Part shown: positions 7,826 to 16,952 of the stretch, one piece after another | How the letters are laid out: each line of letters starts with the position of its first letter | Numbering within the stretch: the first letter of the stretch is position 1 | Assembly (NCBI GenBank): GCA_905235745.1 | Contig: CAJOMN010000018.1 | Location: 1 to 37,536, forward strand | Length of the DNA stretch: 37,536 nt | DNA from: an uncultured Lachnospiraceae bacterium | GTDB taxonomy: Bacteria; Bacillota; Clostridia; Lachnospirales; Lachnospiraceae | Direction of reading: 5' to 3' | Made by a program: the position numbers and the translations under genes | The notes under the pieces: generated by a model | What the model was told of the DNA's origin: nothing | What the model saw: the letters and a program-made list of their open reading frames with translations, nothing else | Databases searched by the model: none

Positions 7826-7877
7826 AAGGAGGCTCGCCGTGCAGTCAGGGAATCTTTCCGGTGCGTAGTTTCTCCTT
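7826..7877 (+). other. Structured rpsJ-rplC spacer with a 9-codon ORF
   Basis: An SD sequence AAGGAGG (7826-7832) is followed 6 nt later by a GTG (7839) opening a 9-codon frame, MQSGNLSGA, which ends at the TAG at 7866-7868. The same SD can pair with an anti-SD CTCCTT at 7872-7877, enclosing nested helices CGCC/GGTG (7835-7838 with 7860-7863) and GGGA/TTCC (7848-7851 with 7856-7859). It may be an intercistronic control element for rplC or just chance; no homologue is recognised. Confidence 0.3.
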
Positions 7878-7913
7878 ACAGCATATTCCGCTGGACAAAA
7901 GAAGGAGGCAGAA

Positions 7914-8597
7914 ATGAAGAAAGCTATTTTGGCAACAAAAGTCGGAATGACGCAGATCTTCAATGAAGACGGAACGCTCATTCCGGTTACCGTGCTTGAG
8001 GCAGGCCCCTGCGTGGTAACCCAGATCAAGACAGAAGAAAACGACGGCTACAAGGCTGTTCAGGTAGGATTCGTCGACAAGAAGGACCGCATCGTCAACA
8101 AGGACGGCAAGGGCAAGAAAGAGGTCGTTCACAGGAACGGCGTCAACAAACCCCTCAAAGGTCATTTCGATAAGGCGGGAGTTACATCGAAGAGATTCGT
8201 AAGGGAATTCCGGTTCGATAACAGTGAAGAATATCAGGTAGCTCAGGAGATCAAGGCGGATATCTTCGAGGTAGGAGATAAGATCGACGCATCCGCGATC
8301 TCAAAAGGTAAAGGATTCCAGGGTACGATCAAGAGACTCGGCCAGCACAGGGGTCCCATGAAACACGGTTCGAAATTCCATCGCCATCAGGGTTCAAACG
8401 GTGCATGTTCCTCACCTTCAAGGGTGTTCAAGGGAAAAGGAATGCCCGGTCAGATGGGCGGCGTTAAAGTAACGGTTCAGAATCTTGAAGTTGTCCGCGT
8501 TGACGCAGACAAGAACCTGCTGCTTGTCAAGGGAGCGGTTCCGGGACCGAAGAAGGCTCTGGTTACCGTCAAAGAGAGTGTAAAGGTCGCTGAATAA
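7914..8597 (+). CDS. rplC: 50S ribosomal protein L3 (uL3)
   Basis: An early-assembly 23S rRNA-binding protein of 227 residues, whose long loop reaches the peptidyl-transferase centre. The loop is visible as [19 protein letters not shown] (135-153). The body is somewhat longer than the 209-residue E. coli protein because of a Lys/Gly-rich insertion at about 60-80. At the position of the PrmB-methylated Gln of E. coli, this protein has GACSSPS, so that glutamine is not conserved here. The SD GAAGGAGG precedes the ATG. Confidence 0.97.
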   Translation: MKKAILATKVGMTQIFNEDGTLIPVTVLEAGPCVVTQIKTEENDGYKAVQVGFVDKKDRIVNKDGKGKKEVVHRNGVNKPLKGHFDKAGVTSKRFVREFRFDNSEEYQVAQEIKADIFEVGDKIDASAISKGKGFQGTIKRLGQHRGPMKHGSKFHRHQGSNGACSSPSRVFKGKGMPGQMGGVKVTVQNLEVVRVDADKNLLLVKGAVPGPKKALVTVKESVKVAE

Positions 8598-8628
8598 GCA
8601 CAGACCTGTGGAAAGGAGGAACATACAG

Positions 8629-9249
8629 ATGGCTAACGTATCTGTTTACAATATGGAAGGCAAGGAAGTCGGCAAGATGGAACTGAGCGATGCCGTATTC
8701 GGCGCACCCGTCAACGAACATCTTGTTCATATGGCTGTAGTACAGCAGCTTGCCAACAATCGTCAGGGCACACAGAAGGCCAGGACACGCGGCGAGGTTT
8801 CCGGAGGCGGCAGAAAGCCGTGGAGACAGAAGGGAACCGGTCACGCAAGACAGGGTTCGACAAGAGCACCGCAGTGGAAGGGCGGCGGCATGGTATTTGC
8901 CCCCGTACCGAGAGACTATTCATTCAAGCTCAACAAGAAGGAAAAGAGGGCGGCATTAAAGAGCGCTCTTACATCACGGGTTCAGGAAGACAAGTTCCTT
9001 GTCCTCGATGAGCTGAAGCTTGATGAGATCAAGACCAAAAAGTTCTCGGAGGTTCTTGACAATCTTAAGGTTTCAAAGGCAGTTGTAATATTGGCGGAGG
9101 ATGATAAGAACGTCGTATTGTCCGCAAGGAACATTCCCGGCGTGATCACGGCATCCGTCAACACGATCAACACCTATGACATAATGAAATACAGCACGGT
9201 CATCGCCACCAAGGATGCCGTTGCCAAGATCGAGGAGGTGTACGCATAA
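8629..9249 (+). CDS. rplD: 50S ribosomal protein L4 (uL4)
   Basis: Protein of 206 residues with a central basic loop rich in Arg and Gly (about 43-80, including [19 protein letters not shown]) that lines the nascent-chain exit tunnel. The start is the ATG at 8629 behind GGAGGA (8615-8620); an in-frame GTG at 8608 would place the SD inside the coding region and is rejected. The stop TAA shares one base with the ATG of rplW. In E. coli L4 represses its own operon; here no E. coli-type leader is seen, but L4 remains one candidate ligand of the leader element at 7280-7363. Confidence 0.97.
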   Translation: MANVSVYNMEGKEVGKMELSDAVFGAPVNEHLVHMAVVQQLANNRQGTQKARTRGEVSGGGRKPWRQKGTGHARQGSTRAPQWKGGGMVFAPVPRDYSFKLNKKEKRAALKSALTSRVQEDKFLVLDELKLDEIKTKKFSEVLDNLKVSKAVVILAEDDKNVVLSARNIPGVITASVNTINTYDIMKYSTVIATKDAVAKIEEVYA

Positions 9250-9548
9250 TGGCAGCAATCAACTACTATGACGTGATCTTAAAGCCCGTAGTTACCGAGA
9301 AGAGTATGGCGGAAATGGGCAACAAGAAGTACACGTTCCTTGTACATCCCGAAGCAAACAAGACAATGATCAAGGAAGCCGTTGAAAAGATGTTTGACGG
9401 CACCAAGGTAAAATCAGTTAACACAATGAATCTGGATGGCAAGAAGAAACGCCGCGGCTTGATCGTCGGCAGAACATCCAAGTCCAAGAAAGCGATAGTA
9501 ACACTTACCGAAGACAGCAAGGATATAGAGCTGTTCACAGGACTTTGA
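9249..9548 (+). CDS. rplW: 50S ribosomal protein L23 (uL23)
   Basis: Protein of 99 residues beginning with [13 protein letters not shown], the conserved N-terminal motif. It sits at the tunnel exit and docks trigger factor and the signal recognition particle. The ATG overlaps the rplD stop by one base, which suggests coupling. It is followed by an unusually long 140-bp spacer that holds a second copy of the leader RNA element. Confidence 0.96.
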   Translation: MAAINYYDVILKPVVTEKSMAEMGNKKYTFLVHPEANKTMIKEAVEKMFDGTKVKSVNTMNLDGKKKRRGLIVGRTSKSKKAIVTLTEDSKDIELFTGL

Positions 9549-9552
9549 TTAA

Positions 9553-9636
9553 TGCAAATGGGAGGGGCCCACGAGAGTGGGAAGTCCGCGTTTGCACCGC
9601 GAGGCCTCATCGCGAAGCGATTCTTATGGCCGAGCG
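9553..9636 (+). ncRNA. Structured intercistronic element B, related to element A
   Basis: P1 pairs 9553-9560 with 9589-9596 and continues as GG 9561-9562 with CC 9586-9587 (G9588 bulged). It encloses AGGGG (9563-9567) against AAGT (9582-9585) and a CCCAC-GAGA-GTGGG tetraloop hairpin (9568-9581). The second domain has CGC 9598-9600 with GCG 9634-9636, a tandem GA/GA loop, GGCC 9603-9606 with GGCC 9628-9631, and hairpin ATCGC-GAA-GCGAT (9609-9621) followed by TCTTA. Loop and linker sequences match element A at 7280-7363, while the helices differ but still pair. It lies 53 nt before rplB, so it may set the stoichiometry of rplB and distal genes. Confidence 0.65.
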
Positions 9637-9688
9637 TCATTAGATATAGGATAAATACCTGACAAATATTTAAAAAGGAGACACAATC

Positions 9689-10531
9689 ATGGGAATCAAA
9701 AAATACAACCCATACACGCCGTCCAGAAGACAGATGACATGCTCTGATTTTGCCGAGATCACAAAACATGAGCCCGAAAAGTCACTTGTTACTTCTCTCA
9801 AGAAGAACGCCGGACGCAATAACCAGGGAAAGATAACCGTTCGTCACAGAGGCGGCGGCAACAGAAGGAAATACAGGATAATTGATTTTAAGCGTCAGAA
9901 GGACGGGATTCCCGCCACCGTACTCGGGATTGAGTATGATCCCAACAGATCGGCAAACATCGCTCTTATCTGTTATGCGGACGGCGAAAAATCATATATC
10001 CTCGCACCCGAAGGATTAACGGACGGAATGAAGGTCATGAACGGACCCGAAGCTGAAGTAAGAGTCGGCAACTGCCTTCCTCTTTCCGAGATCCCCGTAG
10101 GTACGGTGGTACACAACATCGAGCTTTATCCCGGAAAAGGCGGACAGCTTGTCAGAAGCGCCGGTAACGGAGCACAGCTTATGGCCAAGGAAGGCAAATA
10201 TGCAACGCTTCGTCTTCCTTCCGGTGAGATGAGAATGGTTCCGATCATTGCCCGCGCGACGATCGGAGTTGTCGGAAACGGAGATCATAACCTTATTAAT
10301 ATCGGTAAGGCCGGACGTAAACGCCATATGGGCATCAGACCTACAGTCCGCGGTTCGGTCATGAACCCCAACGACCATCCGCACGGTGGTGGTGAAGGAA
10401 GAACGAGTATCGGACGTCCCGGTCCGTGTACTCCGTGGGGTAAGCCTGCTCTTGGTCTGAAGACGAGAAAGAAGAACAACAGGTCAAACAAGCTTATCGT
10501 AAGACGCCGTGACGGCAGCACGATCAAATAA
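9689..10531 (+). CDS. rplB: 50S ribosomal protein L2 (uL2)
   Basis: Protein of 280 residues, full length for uL2, an essential 23S rRNA-binding protein next to the peptidyl-transferase centre and bridge B7b. The hallmark segment [19 protein letters not shown] near the C-terminus includes the conserved histidine. The SD AAAAAGGAG precedes the ATG. Upstream lies RNA element B, which makes L2 a natural candidate for autogenous control. Confidence 0.97.
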   Translation: MGIKKYNPYTPSRRQMTCSDFAEITKHEPEKSLVTSLKKNAGRNNQGKITVRHRGGGNRRKYRIIDFKRQKDGIPATVLGIEYDPNRSANIALICYADGEKSYILAPEGLTDGMKVMNGPEAEVRVGNCLPLSEIPVGTVVHNIELYPGKGGQLVRSAGNGAQLMAKEGKYATLRLPSGEMRMVPIIARATIGVVGNGDHNLINIGKAGRKRHMGIRPTVRGSVMNPNDHPHGGGEGRTSIGRPGPCTPWGKPALGLKTRKKNNRSNKLIVRRRDGSTIK

Positions 10532-10574
10532 TGTGCAGGAAGTTAGGAAGAGCTGAAATGTTAGGAGGAAACAT

Positions 10575-10856
10575 ATGGCTAGATCATTAAAGAAGGGCCC
10601 GTTCGCCGATGAGAGTTTACTTAAGAAAATAGACGCGATGAATGAGTCAAACAATAAACAGGTCATCAAGACCTGGTCACGTCGTTCCACGATATTCCCT
10701 TCGTTCGTGGGTCACACGATCGCGGTTCATGACGGCAGAAAGCATGTTCCCGTATATATCACGGAGGACATGGTAGGACATAAGCTTGGCGAGTTTGTAA
10801 GCACCAGAACTTACAGAGGACACGGCAAGGACGAAAAGAAATCAAAGGTTAAATAA
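10575..10856 (+). CDS. rpsS: 30S ribosomal protein S19 (uS19)
   Basis: Protein of 93 residues starting [18 protein letters not shown], the conserved opening of uS19, which forms a complex with S13 in the 30S head. An SD TAGGAGG lies 6 nt before the ATG. It is 43 bp downstream of rplB and 31 bp upstream of rplV. Confidence 0.97.
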   Translation: MARSLKKGPFADESLLKKIDAMNESNNKQVIKTWSRRSTIFPSFVGHTIAVHDGRKHVPVYITEDMVGHKLGEFVSTRTYRGHGKDEKKSKVK

Positions 10857-10887
10857 GATAGGATAGTTTGAAAGGAGGTACATCCAA

Positions 10888-11274
10888 ATGGCAAAAGGAC
10901 ACAGATCCCAAATCAAGAGAGAAAGAAATGCGAACAAGGATACCAGACCCTCGGCTAAGCTATCTTATGCAAGAGTATCTGTTTCAAAAGCTTGTTTTGT
11001 ACTCGACGCCATCAGAGGAAAAGATGTCAACACTGCGCTTGCCATCCTGACCTATAATCCCAGATATGCGTCATCACTTATCAGGAAATTATTAGAATCG
11101 GCGATCGCAAACGCCGAGAACAATAACGGTATGAACCGTGACAATCTCTACATTGCGGAGTGTTACGCAAACAAAGGTCCCACAATGAAGAGGATTCAGC
11201 CTCGGGCACAGGGTCGCGCGTATCGTATCGAGAAGCGTATGAGCCACATTACAATCGTGCTGGATGAGAAATAA
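10888..11274 (+). CDS. rplV: 50S ribosomal protein L22 (uL22)
   Basis: Protein of 128 residues; the extended beta-hairpin that reaches into the exit tunnel corresponds to the region around [18 protein letters not shown]. The N-terminus ([17 protein letters not shown]) is about 15 residues longer than in E. coli, a common feature of Clostridia. The start has the SD GAAAGGAGG. rpsC follows after 11 bp. Confidence 0.96.
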   Translation: MAKGHRSQIKRERNANKDTRPSAKLSYARVSVSKACFVLDAIRGKDVNTALAILTYNPRYASSLIRKLLESAIANAENNNGMNRDNLYIAECYANKGPTMKRIQPRAQGRAYRIEKRMSHITIVLDEK

Positions 11275-11285
11275 GGAGGAAAAGC

Positions 11286-11939
11286 ATGGGACAGAAGGTT
11301 AATCCCCACGGATTGAGAGTCGGTGTTATCAAGGATTGGGATTCAAGATGGTATGCCGAGAAAGATTTTGCGGATTTTCTTGTTGAAGATTATCAGATCA
11401 GGGAATTCCTGAAGAAGAAATTATATAACGCAGGTATCTCAAAGATTGAGATTGAGCGTGCTTCGGATCGCGTAAAGGTTATCATATTCACGGCAAAGCC
11501 CGGTGTCATCATCGGCAAGGGCGGTCAGGATATAGAAAAGCTCAAGGCTGAACTGGCAAAGCTTACGGACAAAAAGCTTGTAGTGGATATCAAGGAAGTC
11601 AAGAGACCTGACAGGGAAGCCCAGCTTGTTGCCGAGAATATCGCACAGCAACTTGAAAACCGCGTATCGTTCAGACGCGCCATGAAGTCGACGATGTCCA
11701 GATCGCTCAAGGCAGGCGCACTCGGTATCAAGACGGCTGTATCAGGAAGACTCGGCGGAGCGGATATTGCCCGTACAGAGTTCTACAGCGAGGGAACTAT
11801 TCCCCTTCAGACACTTCGCGCAGATATCGATTACGGTTTTGCCGAAGCAGACACCACATACGGAAAGCTTGGCGTTAAGGTATGGATATACAAAGGCGAA
11901 GTTCTTCCCCAGAAATCAAAAGAAGGGAGTGAGCAATAA
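11286..11939 (+). CDS. rpsC: 30S ribosomal protein S3 (uS3)
   Basis: Protein of 217 residues with an N-terminal KH type II domain (GXXG loop in [11 protein letters not shown]) and the C-terminal S3 domain ending near [10 protein letters not shown]. It lines the mRNA entry site of the 30S subunit. The SD AAGGAGG precedes the ATG, and the stop overlaps the rplP start by one base. Confidence 0.97.
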   Translation: MGQKVNPHGLRVGVIKDWDSRWYAEKDFADFLVEDYQIREFLKKKLYNAGISKIEIERASDRVKVIIFTAKPGVIIGKGGQDIEKLKAELAKLTDKKLVVDIKEVKRPDREAQLVAENIAQQLENRVSFRRAMKSTMSRSLKAGALGIKTAVSGRLGGADIARTEFYSEGTIPLQTLRADIDYGFAEADTTYGKLGVKVWIYKGEVLPQKSKEGSEQ

Positions 11940-12376
11940 TGTTAATGCCGAAGAGAGTAAAGCATCGTAAGCAGTTTCGCGGATCGATGAGAGGTAAGGC
12001 ACTCAGAGGAAATGTTATTTCATACGGTGATTACGGTCTTGTGGCCACAGAGCCCTGCTGGATCACATCCAACCAGATAGAGGCAGCCCGTGTTGCCATG
12101 ACCCGTTATATCAAGCGTGGCGGTAAGGTTTGGATCAAGATATTCCCGGATAAGCCCGTTACGGCAAAACCTGCCGAGACACGTATGGGATCCGGTAAAG
12201 GTGCCGTTGAATACTGGGTATCGGTTGTTAAGCCCGGTCGCGTAATGTTCGAGATAGCCGGCGTTTCGGAAGATGTTGCCAAAGAAGCGCTCAGGCTCGC
12301 AATGCACAAGCTCCCCTGCAAGTGCAAGATTGCCGCTAAAGCGGACTTGGAAGGCGGTGTAGCAAATGAAGAATAG
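11939..12376 (+). CDS. rplP: 50S ribosomal protein L16 (uL16)
   Basis: Protein of 145 residues, typical length, with [13 protein letters not shown] at the N-terminus and the conserved core [20 protein letters not shown]. It binds 23S and 5S rRNA near the A site. Its ATG overlaps the rpsC stop (TAATG), and its own end overlaps rpmC by 11 bp, which indicates tight translational coupling. Confidence 0.97.
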   Translation: MLMPKRVKHRKQFRGSMRGKALRGNVISYGDYGLVATEPCWITSNQIEAARVAMTRYIKRGGKVWIKIFPDKPVTAKPAETRMGSGKGAVEYWVSVVKPGRVMFEIAGVSEDVAKEALRLAMHKLPCKCKIAAKADLEGGVANEE

Positions 12377-12569
12377 TAAATATAATGAAGACCTCAGGGC
12401 CAAGTCTGTTGACGAATTGTCGGAAGACCTTGTGGCCGCCAAGAAAGAGCTTTTTAACTTAAGATTCCAGAATGCAACCAACCAGCTGGATAACACAGCC
12501 AGAATCAAGGACGTTCGCAGAAACATCGCCCGCATCCAGACTTGCATAACCGAGAAGTCAAGGGCTTAA
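12366..12569 (+). CDS. rpmC: 50S ribosomal protein L29 (uL29)
   Basis: Small helical protein of 67 residues with the family core [21 protein letters not shown], located at the tunnel exit beside L23. It starts within the last codons of rplP, behind the SD-like AAGGCGG. rpsQ follows after 16 bp. Confidence 0.95.
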   Translation: MKNSKYNEDLRAKSVDELSEDLVAAKKELFNLRFQNATNQLDNTARIKDVRRNIARIQTCITEKSRA

Positions 12570-12585
12570 TGGGGAGGATTAGACG

Positions 12586-12843
12586 ATGGAAGAGAGAAAT
12601 TTAAGAAAGACACGTACCGGTAAGGTAGTGAGCAACAAGATGGACAAGACGATCGTTGTGGCAGTCGTTAACCATGTAAAGCATCCGCTTTATAACAAGA
12701 TCGTTAAGAAGACGTACAAGCTGAAAGCTCATGACGAGAACAACGAATGCAACATTGGCGATACAGTCAGGGTAATGGAGACAAGAAGACTTTCCAAAGA
12801 TAAGAGATGGAGACTTGTCGAGATTGTTGAGAAGGCGAAGTAG
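12586..12843 (+). CDS. rpsQ: 30S ribosomal protein S17 (uS17)
   Basis: OB-fold protein of 85 residues with the motif [19 protein letters not shown]. It is a primary 16S rRNA binder that helps fold the 5' and central domains. The SD GGGGAGGA precedes the ATG, and rplN follows after 18 bp. Confidence 0.96.
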   Translation: MEERNLRKTRTGKVVSNKMDKTIVVAVVNHVKHPLYNKIVKKTYKLKAHDENNECNIGDTVRVMETRRLSKDKRWRLVEIVEKAK

Positions 12844-12861
12844 TGTTGGAGGATAGAAGAC

Positions 12862-13230
12862 ATGATACAGCAGGAAAGCAGACTGAAGGTTGCTGATAAC
12901 ACCGGCGCAAAAGAGATCCTGTGCATTCGCGTTATGGGCGGATCCACAAGAAGATATGCCAACATCGGTGATACGATCGTTGCAACTGTTAAAGATGCAA
13001 CACCCGGCGGTGTTGTCAAAAAAGGTGAAGTAGTTAGGGCCGTTGTTGTCCGGACCGTAAAGGGCGCCCGCCGTAAGGACGGTTCATACATCCGTTTTGA
13101 CGAGAATGCGGCAGTTATCATCAAAGAGGACAACACACCGAGAGGAACACGTATTTTCGGACCCGTAGCAAGAGAGCTTCGTGAAAAACAGTTCATGAAG
13201 ATCGTATCCCTCGCTCCGGAAGTATTATAG
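12862..13230 (+). CDS. rplN: 50S ribosomal protein L14 (uL14)
   Basis: Protein of 122 residues, exactly the usual length, starting [18 protein letters not shown]. It contacts 16S rRNA in bridge B8 and is the docking site of the silencing factor RsfS. The stop TAG is embedded in the SD of rplX (TAGGAGG), so termination and reinitiation are adjacent. Confidence 0.97.
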   Translation: MIQQESRLKVADNTGAKEILCIRVMGGSTRRYANIGDTIVATVKDATPGGVVKKGEVVRAVVVRTVKGARRKDGSYIRFDENAAVIIKEDNTPRGTRIFGPVARELREKQFMKIVSLAPEVL

Positions 13231-13242
13231 GAGGTGCGCAAG

Positions 13243-13554
13243 ATGTCAATGGCAAAGATTAAAAAGGGCGACACCGTTAAGGTTATCGCCGGCAAAGATG
13301 TAGGCGTCGAAGGAAAGGTTCTCTCGGCAGACAGAAAGTCCGGAAGACTCATTGTTGAAGGCGTGAACATTGTTAAGAAACATACAAAGCCCTCCATGGC
13401 TAATCAGAACGGTGGAATCATTGAGCAGGAAGCGCCGATCGATGCTTCGAACGTAATGTATGTCCACAAAGGAAAACCCACCAGAGTAGGCTTCAAGGTT
13501 GAAGACGGCAAGAAGGTTCGCATCGCCAAATCAACCGGTGAAGTGATTGATTAA
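13243..13554 (+). CDS. rplX: 50S ribosomal protein L24 (uL24)
   Basis: Protein of 103 residues with a KOW motif ([20 protein letters not shown]) near the N-terminus; it initiates assembly of the 50S subunit by binding domain I of 23S rRNA. The SD AGGAGG at 13230-13235 sits 7 nt before the ATG at 13243. A second in-frame ATG at 13249 is also possible and would remove two residues. The GTG at 13234 overlaps the SD and is rejected. Confidence 0.95.
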   Translation: MSMAKIKKGDTVKVIAGKDVGVEGKVLSADRKSGRLIVEGVNIVKKHTKPSMANQNGGIIEQEAPIDASNVMYVHKGKPTRVGFKVEDGKKVRIAKSTGEVID

Positions 13555-13567
13555 GGAGGGATAAAAG

Positions 13568-14116
13568 TTGAGTAGATACAAAGATTTGTATAATGACCAG
13601 ATCAAGGATCAGATGACCAAAAAGTTCGGTTACAAGAACGTAATGGAGATCCCCAAGCTGGATAAGATCGTTATAAACATGGGTGTTGGCGAGGCCAAGG
13701 AAAACGCCAAGATACTTGAATCGGCAATAAGCGACCTTGAGACCATCACGGGACAGAAGGCCGTTGTTACCAAGGCCAAGAACTCGGTTGCCAACTTCAA
13801 GATCAGAGAGGGTATGTCCATAGGCGCAAAGGTTACCCTTCGCGGCGAGAGAATGTATGAGTTCCTTGACCGGCTCGTTAATCTGGCTCTTCCCAGAGTC
13901 CGTGACTTCAGGGGCGTCAATCCGAACGCTTTCGACGGACGCGGAAACTACGCTCTGGGTATCAAGGAACAGCTCATTTTCCCTGAAATTGAGTATGACA
14001 AGGTTGATAAGATAAGAGGAATGGACGTTATTATCGTAACAACCGCCAAGACAGATGAAGAGGCAAGAGAACTGCTCACCCAGTTCGGTATGCCGTTTGC
14101 TAAGCCGGTGGCGTAA
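13568..14116 (+). CDS. rplE: 50S ribosomal protein L5 (uL5)
   Basis: Protein of 182 residues that binds 5S rRNA and forms bridges B1b/c with S13. Conserved segments include [11 protein letters not shown] and [14 protein letters not shown]. The start codon is TTG, behind AAGGAGGG with a spacing of 7 nt; no in-frame ATG lies close enough to replace it, and the SD fixes this choice. TTG starts in abundant ribosomal genes are less common and may tune output. Confidence 0.95.
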   Translation: MSRYKDLYNDQIKDQMTKKFGYKNVMEIPKLDKIVINMGVGEAKENAKILESAISDLETITGQKAVVTKAKNSVANFKIREGMSIGAKVTLRGERMYEFLDRLVNLALPRVRDFRGVNPNAFDGRGNYALGIKEQLIFPEIEYDKVDKIRGMDVIIVTTAKTDEEARELLTQFGMPFAKPVA

Positions 14117-14165
14117 AGCTTGTATGAAGCTGTACGGCACTCAAGAAGAAGGAGGAAATTAATTC

Positions 14166-14351
14166 ATGGCTAAAACGTCAATGAAGGTTAAACAGCAGCG
14201 CAAACCCAAATACTCAACAAGGCAGTATACACGCTGCAGGATCTGCGGTCGTCCTCATGCCTATTTGAGAAAATACGGAATATGCAGAATCTGCTTCCGT
14301 GAGCTGGCATACAAAGGACAGATTCCGGGTGTTAAGAAAGCAAGCTGGTAA
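14166..14351 (+). CDS. rpsZ: 30S ribosomal protein S14, zinc-binding type Z (uS14)
   Basis: Short S14 of 61 residues with a complete zinc ribbon formed by two CxxC pairs (C24/C27 in CRICGRPH and C40/C43 in CRICF). It binds the head of the 30S subunit. This C+ form is typical of Firmicutes. Zinc limitation responses usually involve a second zinc-free S14 elsewhere in the genome; none is present here. The SD AAGGAGGA lies upstream. Confidence 0.97.
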   Translation: MAKTSMKVKQQRKPKYSTRQYTRCRICGRPHAYLRKYGICRICFRELAYKGQIPGVKKASW

Positions 14352-14366
14352 GGAGGAGACATAACT

Positions 14367-14768
14367 ATGACAATGAGTGATCCCATTGCAGATATGCTTA
14401 CGAGAATCCGTAACGCTAACACTGCAAAGCACGATACTGTAGATGTTCCTTCATCAAAGATGAAACTGGCAATCGCAGACATTCTTTTGAAGGAAGGATA
14501 TATCAAGAAATACGATCTGATCGACGAAGGTTCTTTCAAGACGATCAAGATCACGCTCAAGTACGGCGAGGACAAGGATGAGAAGATCATCACGGGTCTC
14601 AAGAGAATATCCAAGCCCGGTCTTCGTGTATATGCCGGCAAGGATGAGCTTCCCAAAGTACTTGGCGGACTCGGAATCGCCATCATATCGACTAACAACG
14701 GAGTGCTTACCGACAAGGAAGCACGCAAGGCAGGCGTCGGCGGCGAGGTTCTTGCATTTGTATGGTAA
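14367..14768 (+). CDS. rpsH: 30S ribosomal protein S8 (uS8)
   Basis: Protein of 133 residues with the family start [16 protein letters not shown] and the C-terminal [20 protein letters not shown]. It binds helix 21 of 16S rRNA. In E. coli S8 is the autogenous repressor of the spc operon by binding near the rplE start; no equivalent structure was identified here. Two in-frame ATGs (14367 and 14373) share one SD (AAGGAGGA). rplF follows after 55 bp. Confidence 0.96.
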   Translation: MTMSDPIADMLTRIRNANTAKHDTVDVPSSKMKLAIADILLKEGYIKKYDLIDEGSFKTIKITLKYGEDKDEKIITGLKRISKPGLRVYAGKDELPKVLGGLGIAIISTNNGVLTDKEARKAGVGGEVLAFVW

Positions 14769-14823
14769 CTGCCGCAAACAGAAATGTAATTTCGATCAAT
14801 GAGATATAACAGGAGGTACGGGC

Positions 14824-15366
14824 ATGTCACGTATAGGAAAAATGCCAATCGCGATACCCGCAGGCGTAACTGTGGATGTTGCAGAAAATAATAAAGTGAC
14901 TGTGAAAGGTCCCAAGGGTACGCTGGAGCGCGTTATGGCTCCCGAAATGAAGATAGAGGTCGAAGGTGCCGAGGTTAAGGTCACACGTCCCAACGATCTT
15001 AAGAGGAACAAATCTCTTCACGGGCTGACAAGATCGCTTATCAACAACATGGTGGTCGGTGTAACCGAGGGGTATGAGAAAAAGCTTGAGATAAACGGTG
15101 TCGGCTACAGGGCGGCGAAGCAGGGCAAGAAGCTCGTTCTTAATCTGGGATATTCGCATCCCGTTGAGATGGAGGATCCTGAGGGCGTTGAGACTGTGGT
15201 TGAAGGTGCGAACATCATATTCGTAAAAGGCATCGACAAAGAAAAGATCGGACAATACGCTGCGGAGATCAGAGACAAGAGAAGACCCGAGCCTTACAAG
15301 GGCAAAGGTATCAAATACGCTGATGAGCATATCAGACGCAAAGTCGGCAAGACCGGTAAGAAATAA
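14824..15366 (+). CDS. rplF: 50S ribosomal protein L6 (uL6)
   Basis: Protein of 180 residues with two related L6 domains, opening with [15 protein letters not shown] and ending with the conserved [16 protein letters not shown] segment. It lies near the sarcin-ricin loop and the factor-binding site. An SD AGGAGG is 8 nt upstream. rplR follows after 18 bp. Confidence 0.97.
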   Translation: MSRIGKMPIAIPAGVTVDVAENNKVTVKGPKGTLERVMAPEMKIEVEGAEVKVTRPNDLKRNKSLHGLTRSLINNMVVGVTEGYEKKLEINGVGYRAAKQGKKLVLNLGYSHPVEMEDPEGVETVVEGANIIFVKGIDKEKIGQYAAEIRDKRRPEPYKGKGIKYADEHIRRKVGKTGKK

Positions 15367-15384
15367 AGAGGGAGGGAGACAAGA

Positions 15385-15753
15385 ATGGTTAGCAAAAAAT
15401 CAAGAGCAGAAGTCAGGATCAAAAAGCATAACAGAATGCGCAACCGTTTCAGCGGCACTGCCGAAAGACCCCGCCTTTCTGTATTTCGCAGTAATAATCA
15501 TATGTATGCGCAGATCATCGACGATACCGTCGGCAACACACTTGTAAGCGCTTCAACACTCGAGAAGGATGTCAGGGATAAGGTGGAGAAGACCGATAAC
15601 GTGGAGGCTGCCGCATATTTAGGAACCGTTATTGCAGAGCGTGCTCTGGAAAAAGGTATCAAGAATGTTGTCTTTGACAGAGGCGGTTATATATATCAGG
15701 GCAAGGTTGCAGCACTTGCTGATGCGGCCAGAGAAGCAGGCCTTATATTCTAG
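15385..15753 (+). CDS. rplR: 50S ribosomal protein L18 (uL18)
   Basis: Protein of 122 residues with a basic N-terminal tail ([18 protein letters not shown]) and the conserved [19 protein letters not shown] and [19 protein letters not shown] segments. It mediates 5S rRNA attachment together with L5. A GGGAGG SD lies 8 nt upstream, and rpsE follows after 15 bp. Confidence 0.97.
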   Translation: MVSKKSRAEVRIKKHNRMRNRFSGTAERPRLSVFRSNNHMYAQIIDDTVGNTLVSASTLEKDVRDKVEKTDNVEAAAYLGTVIAERALEKGIKNVVFDRGGYIYQGKVAALADAAREAGLIF

Positions 15754-15768
15754 GAGGTAAGAAGACAC

Positions 15769-16278
15769 ATGAAACGTCAAATAATCGATCCCAGCACTTT
15801 GGAATTAAACGATAAGGTTGTTACGATCAAGCGTGTAACAAAGGTTGTTAAAGGCGGACGTAACATGCGGTTTACCGCGCTTGTTGTTGTCGGAGACGAG
15901 AATGGTCATGTCGGCGCCGGTCTCGGAAAGGCTGCAGAGATTCCCGAAGCTATACGTAAGGGAAAAGAAGATGCAATGAAGAATCTTATCGAAGTTCCGC
16001 TCGATGAAAATAAAAGTATCACACATGATTTTATCGGCAAGTTCGGTGGAGCGAATGTACTCATAAAGAGAGCTCCCGAAGGTACCGGTGTTATCGCAGG
16101 CGGTCCTGCCAGAAACGTTTGTGAGATGGCGGGAATCAAGAATATCCGTACTAAGTCTCTGGGCTCCAACAACAAGCAGAATATCGTTCTTGCAACTATA
16201 GATGCTCTGCGTCAGCTCAAGACACCTGAGGAAGTAGCTCGTCTTCGCGGTAAATCAGTGGAAGAGATATTGGGCTGA
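15769..16278 (+). CDS. rpsE: 30S ribosomal protein S5 (uS5)
   Basis: Protein of 169 residues with an N-terminal double-stranded-RNA-binding-like domain ([20 protein letters not shown]) and the C-terminal S5 domain ([19 protein letters not shown]). It contributes to decoding accuracy and lines the mRNA entry tunnel. The SD AGGAGG is at the end of rplR. Confidence 0.97.
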   Translation: MKRQIIDPSTLELNDKVVTIKRVTKVVKGGRNMRFTALVVVGDENGHVGAGLGKAAEIPEAIRKGKEDAMKNLIEVPLDENKSITHDFIGKFGGANVLIKRAPEGTGVIAGGPARNVCEMAGIKNIRTKSLGSNNKQNIVLATIDALRQLKTPEEVARLRGKSVEEILG

Positions 16279-16303
16279 TCGTCAGTAAGGAGGACTTAAC
16301 AAA

Positions 16304-16489
16304 ATGGCTGATAAGAGAATTAAGGTAACCCTGGTCAAGTCGCCTATCGGAGCTATTCCGAAGCACAAAGCAACCGTTGCCGCGCTTGGGCTCAAGAAGC
16401 TCGGAAGTTCGAACGATCTTCCCGACAATGAAGCGATCCGCGGAATGTGCAGGCAGGTAAGTCACTTAGTCAAGGTTGAAGAAGTATAA
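16304..16489 (+). CDS. rpmD: 50S ribosomal protein L30 (uL30)
   Basis: Small protein of 61 residues with the family signature [20 protein letters not shown] and a helix with [14 protein letters not shown]. It is a peripheral 50S subunit protein that is absent from some bacterial lineages but usual in Firmicutes spc operons. The SD AAGGAGGA lies upstream. Confidence 0.96.
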   Translation: MADKRIKVTLVKSPIGAIPKHKATVAALGLKKLGSSNDLPDNEAIRGMCRQVSHLVKVEEV

Positions 16490-16511
16490 TTGCTTAAGAA
16501 GGAGGCAAGCT

Positions 16512-16952
16512 ATGGAATTATCCAATTTAAAGCCCGCCGAAGGCTCAAAACAGAGCGATAATTTTAGAAGGGGCCGCGGACACGGCTCGGGAAACGGCAA
16601 GACAGCCGGTAAGGGGCACAAGGGTCAGAAGGCCCGTTCCGGAGCACCCAGAATCGGTTTCGAAGGCGGTCAGATGCCTTTATACAGAAGAATCCCCAAG
16701 AGAGGGTTCAAGAACAGGAATACCAAGGAGATAGTTGCGATCAATCTGTCAAAGCTCGAAGTATTTGAGGATGGCGCAACCGTTACCGTTGATGCTATGA
16801 AGGAGCTGGGGATTATCAGTAATCCCAAGGATGGCGTTAAGATTTTGGGTTCGGGAGAACTTACCAAGAAGCTTACGGTTAAAGCCAATGCATTCTCGGC
16901 GTCTGCAAAGGAAAAAATTGAAGGTCTTGGTGGAAAAGCTGAGGTGATCTAA
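16512..16952 (+). CDS. rplO: 50S ribosomal protein L15 (uL15)
   Basis: Protein of 146 residues with the Gly/Lys/Arg-rich N-terminal extension ([20 protein letters not shown]) that threads into 23S rRNA, and the core [15 protein letters not shown]. The start is the ATG at 16512 after AAGGAGG (16499-16505); an in-frame upstream ATG at 16476 would place the SD inside the gene and overlap rpmD, so it is rejected. The stop overlaps the secY start by one base. Confidence 0.96.
   Translation: MELSNLKPAEGSKQSDNFRRGRGHGSGNGKTAGKGHKGQKARSGAPRIGFEGGQMPLYRRIPKRGFKNRNTKEIVAINLSKLEVFEDGATVTVDAMKELGIISNPKDGVKILGSGELTKKLTVKANAFSASAKEKIEGLGGKAEVI

Noticed and set aside
8608-8628. Upstream GTG as the rplD start
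   Set aside because: It would place the strong SD inside the coding region; the ATG at 8629 matches the family N-terminus.
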